From assembly GCA_017530275.1 (NCBI GenBank), contig JAFXMP010000280.1, positions 1 to 7,210 on the forward strand: DNA of 7,210 nt, written 5' to 3'. Below, one piece after another: positions 5,401 to 7,210 of this stretch (positions within the stretch are counted from its first letter, which is position 1; the number at the start of each line of letters is the position of its first letter). The notes below the pieces were generated by a model. The model ran no database searches. It was not told the DNA's origin and saw only the letters and a list, made by a program, of their open reading frames with translations. The position numbers were made by a program, and so were the translations under genes. Source of the stretch: Clostridia bacterium. GTDB lineage: Bacteria; Bacillota_A; Clostridia; Christensenellales; Aristaeellaceae.

Positions 5401-6330
5401 ATGAGTCTTGGCGCAAAAATCGTGGTATCGGCCATGCGTGGGATCAAGAAAACAGGTCTGATCAAAGGCCCGGGTGCGGATCTGGACGCAGAGCTCAGAA
5501 GGACGAGGGATTATAACCGAAAGCATCCCTATCAGGAACCGACAGATCGGAAGGCTGCCTATCAGACAATTCAGGTCGGGCAATACCCCTGTCTGGTAAT
5601 CAGACCTGAGAACCAGGCGGGGAAAGCGATTCTGTATCTCCATGGCGGCGGAGATCACGACACGTGGAAGCCGGAGGTGACCTTCGCTAGAGCCTACGGA
5701 AAACGGGCGGGGATGGATGTATATTATCCGCTCTATCCGCCGTTCACGGAAGCCTCACCGGCGCGGACAGCGGATTTCATTTTCAACGTGTATCGGGATA
5801 TGGTGAAGGAATACAGCGCGGCCAAGGTTGCCGTCGTCGGCGGCTCTTACGGTGGGTTTCTCGCCATGCAGCTTCTGACATGGATCAACCGGAACAACGC
5901 GGATGAGACGAAAGCGCATGTGGAAATGCCAAAGCTTCTGATCATGAATTCTCCCTTCGCCAATCCGAAAACCGAGGAAGAATGGAAGCGGGCGGCGGCG
6001 CTGGAACGGGACGACGCGATGATCACGCCTGGCGCGTTCCGCTGGATGCTGGTCCTCACGCTGAAGCTCTCACCGGACACGCCGGACTGGCTTCTGTATC
6101 CCGCGGATATGGATTTTCATCACGCTCCGGAGACTTATGTATTCTACACAGACGAGGCCTGCTCCGCCGTTGCTGATGCGATCCGGAACAGCTATGTGCG
6201 GGACGGCGCCGGCGAGAAGATGCATATGCACATCGAGCCGGGGATGATGCACTGCTACGCGTCCGCGCCGGTGTTTAAAGAAAGCAGACGGGACTTTGGC
6301 CAACAGATTGCGCTTCTCAGACAAATCTGA
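5401..6330 (+). CDS. Alpha/beta hydrolase, acetyl-esterase/lipase-like (HGGG type)
   Basis: The protein has 309 residues. 'LYLHGGG' (78-84) is the HGGG oxyanion motif of the hormone-sensitive-lipase/Abhydrolase_3 group. 'VVGGSYGGF' (145-153) is the nucleophile elbow with S149. D251 in 'FYTDEACS' and H284 in 'PGMMHCYA' complete a believable catalytic triad. The length is usual for this group, and the N-terminus is basic with no signal peptide, so it is a probable cytoplasmic carboxylesterase. GGAGG at 5387-5391 sets the start. The 111 bp before it contain no promoter or terminator that I can recognise. An ester hydrolase next to methyltransferases could remove ester groups from the same class of compounds, but this is an inference. 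Confidence 0.85.
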   Translation: MSLGAKIVVSAMRGIKKTGLIKGPGADLDAELRRTRDYNRKHPYQEPTDRKAAYQTIQVGQYPCLVIRPENQAGKAILYLHGGGDHDTWKPEVTFARAYGKRAGMDVYYPLYPPFTEASPARTADFIFNVYRDMVKEYSAAKVAVVGGSYGGFLAMQLLTWINRNNADETKAHVEMPKLLIMNSPFANPKTEEEWKRAAALERDDAMITPGAFRWMLVLTLKLSPDTPDWLLYPADMDFHHAPETYVFYTDEACSAVADAIRNSYVRDGAGEKMHMHIEPGMMHCYASAPVFKESRRDFGQQIALLRQI

Positions 6331-6371
6331 CAGGGCCGGATATGCAAGGTGAAAACGAAGGAGATATAAAC

Positions 6372-6995
6372 ATGGAACACAGTTGGATTTTGCTCATTGC
6401 GATGATCGGACATATCCTTTGCGTGTACGCAGACAGACTGCTGCTCTGCACGCCCGGCGGTTCATTCAGTTTTGCGGATATGAAGGATAACGAACGAATG
6501 GTGAAGCTTTTTGGGGCAAAGCCCGAGGGTGAGCCTTTACGTTCGAACGTTCTTGGCACGCTCGCCATGTTCTTGCAGTTCTTTGGGTACCTTGCGCTGG
6601 GGATCTGGATGCGTCCTTATTCCGCCCTGTGGGCGAATATCATGATCGTCGGAGCTGCGATGATCTACACCTTCGGTCTGGCGCATCATATCCTGGGCTG
6701 CGCTGCGGAATGGATCTACATCAAAAGCGATCACACCGAAGAAGGACGGAAGCTGACCAACGACTTTTTCGGAAAGACCTCAGCGACGATGATCGGCTGC
6801 TATGCGGGAATTGTCTTGTTTTCAGTCGCGCATTTCATACCGGTGGTGGCGGGTCTGACGCCGCTTCCCGCGTGGGCGTGCGTATTCAATCTTCTGCCTC
6901 TGTTTCTGGTGCAGGTGCCGTTCAACATACCAGGCGCGGGAAACATTGCCGGCGCCGCGATGTACCTCGGCTTGTTTATTCTGTTCTTGATTTGA
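6372..6995 (+). CDS. Six-helix integral membrane protein, probable DUF6796 family
   Basis: The protein has 207 residues from ATG 6372. The start is chosen because AAGGAG (6358-6363) is eight bases upstream. An earlier in-frame ATG at 6342 would place the site inside the gene. Hydrophobic segments lie at about 3-24, 60-80, 85-112, 138-160, 165-183 and 190-207, giving about six membrane helices. A 35-residue loop after helix 1 contains 'DRLLLCTPGG', and a polar loop 'KSDHTEEGRKLTNDFFGKTSAT' region (118-139) lies between helices 3 and 4. The overall look matches what I know as DUF6796, a family of unknown function, but this is recognition by style. Polar residues inside the helices ('GHILCVYAD', 'AHHILGCAAEW') could line a binding site. 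It lies 41 bp after the esterase and is probably co-expressed. It has no transporter or sensor motif that I recognise. Confidence 0.7.
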   Translation: MEHSWILLIAMIGHILCVYADRLLLCTPGGSFSFADMKDNERMVKLFGAKPEGEPLRSNVLGTLAMFLQFFGYLALGIWMRPYSALWANIMIVGAAMIYTFGLAHHILGCAAEWIYIKSDHTEEGRKLTNDFFGKTSATMIGCYAGIVLFSVAHFIPVVAGLTPLPAWACVFNLLPLFLVQVPFNIPGAGNIAGAAMYLGLFILFLI

Positions 6996-7050
6996 GAAGC
7001 CCCTTGCGGAAGGGTAGGACGGTTTTACGTGGATGGAGGCTGAAAACAAC

Positions 7051-7210
7051 ATGGATAAGTATCTAAAACTGTTTGAGCCGGCGATGAAGAAATGGCTGTC
7101 GGAGCATTATTCGCCCAAAGAGGCGAAAGCGCGCTGGGAGAGGACTGTTGCGCTGGACGAAAAGTGGATCCTGGAGGAAGGCGACCTCGGCGGCAAAAAG
7201 AATCCGATGG
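7051..7210 (+). CDS. Probable L-2-amino-thiazoline-4-carboxylic acid hydrolase family protein, N-terminal part (cut by window end)
   Basis: Fifty-three codons are visible and the gene runs off the window. The sequence is helical and charged (MDKYLKLFEPAMKKWL...) and leads to 'EEGDLGGKKNPM', an element I associate with the N-terminal region of ATC hydrolase family proteins in clostridia. The cysteine signature expected near the C-terminus is outside the window. ATG 7051 is preferred because GGAGG (7035-7039) is 11 bases before it. An in-frame ATG at 7033 would overlap that site and has none of its own. It is not obviously similar to the family member at 1956-2594 over this region, so a different subfamily is likely. 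Confidence in the coding call is high and in the family moderate. Confidence 0.6.
   Translation, partial: MDKYLKLFEPAMKKWLSEHYSPKEAKARWERTVALDEKWILEEGDLGGKKNPM

Noticed and set aside
7001..7014. CCCTT/AAGGG stem after the membrane protein gene
   Set aside because: The stem is only five pairs and no T-run follows directly, so it is too weak to call a terminator.
1..7210. CRISPR arrays, tRNA/rRNA genes, IS elements with terminal repeats, replication origins
   Set aside because: No regularly spaced repeats, cloverleaf-like or rRNA sequence, transposase gene or origin-type repeats were seen. The only mobile-element trace is the recombinase tail.

Overview
The window is 7.2 kb of GC-rich, gene-dense DNA. 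Every gene that can be supported is on the + strand. Strong AGGAGG-type ribosome binding sites, a consensus sigma-A promoter, the protein families and the remnant of a large serine recombinase all suggest a gut-type Clostridia genome (Bacillota, Oscillospirales- or Christensenellales-like). This taxonomic call is an inference from style, not from a marker gene.

Region 1 (1-3206) is a run of short enzyme genes in apparent operon order. It holds the C-terminal end of a SAM-dependent methyltransferase, a methyltransferase with an N-terminal membrane hairpin, a methyltransferase of the leucine carboxyl methyltransferase/TcmP type, an L-2-amino-thiazoline-4-carboxylate (ATC) hydrolase family protein, and a UbiE-like methyltransferase with a GTG start. 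A hairpin directly at the stop of the third gene separates it from the ATC hydrolase gene.

Region 2 (3207-3836) is a scar followed by a regulatory module. An open frame from 3240 carries an in-frame TAA at 3378. Past the stop, the same frame runs into what reads as the extreme C-terminus of a large serine recombinase, ending at 3605. After it come a near-perfect promoter (TTGAAA, 17 bp, TATAAT), a perfect 15-bp inverted repeat with a U-rich tail, and a 12-codon leader ORF. The leader's ribosome binding site and start codon lie in the loop of that hairpin. This has the geometry of a transcription attenuator of the kind that precedes inducible resistance genes in Bacillota.

Region 3 (3837-7210) lies downstream of that promoter. 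It holds another UbiE-like methyltransferase, two different alpha/beta hydrolases, a six-helix membrane protein (probably the DUF6796 family) and the beginning of what looks like a second ATC hydrolase family gene, cut by the window edge.

Taken together, the window holds five methyltransferases, two hydrolases and two probable ATC hydrolase relatives, with no obvious scaffold-building enzyme. That fits modification or detoxification of small molecules better than a full biosynthetic pathway, but the substrate cannot be read from the sequence. The most distinctive elements are the recombinase scar and the promoter/attenuator module it abuts.
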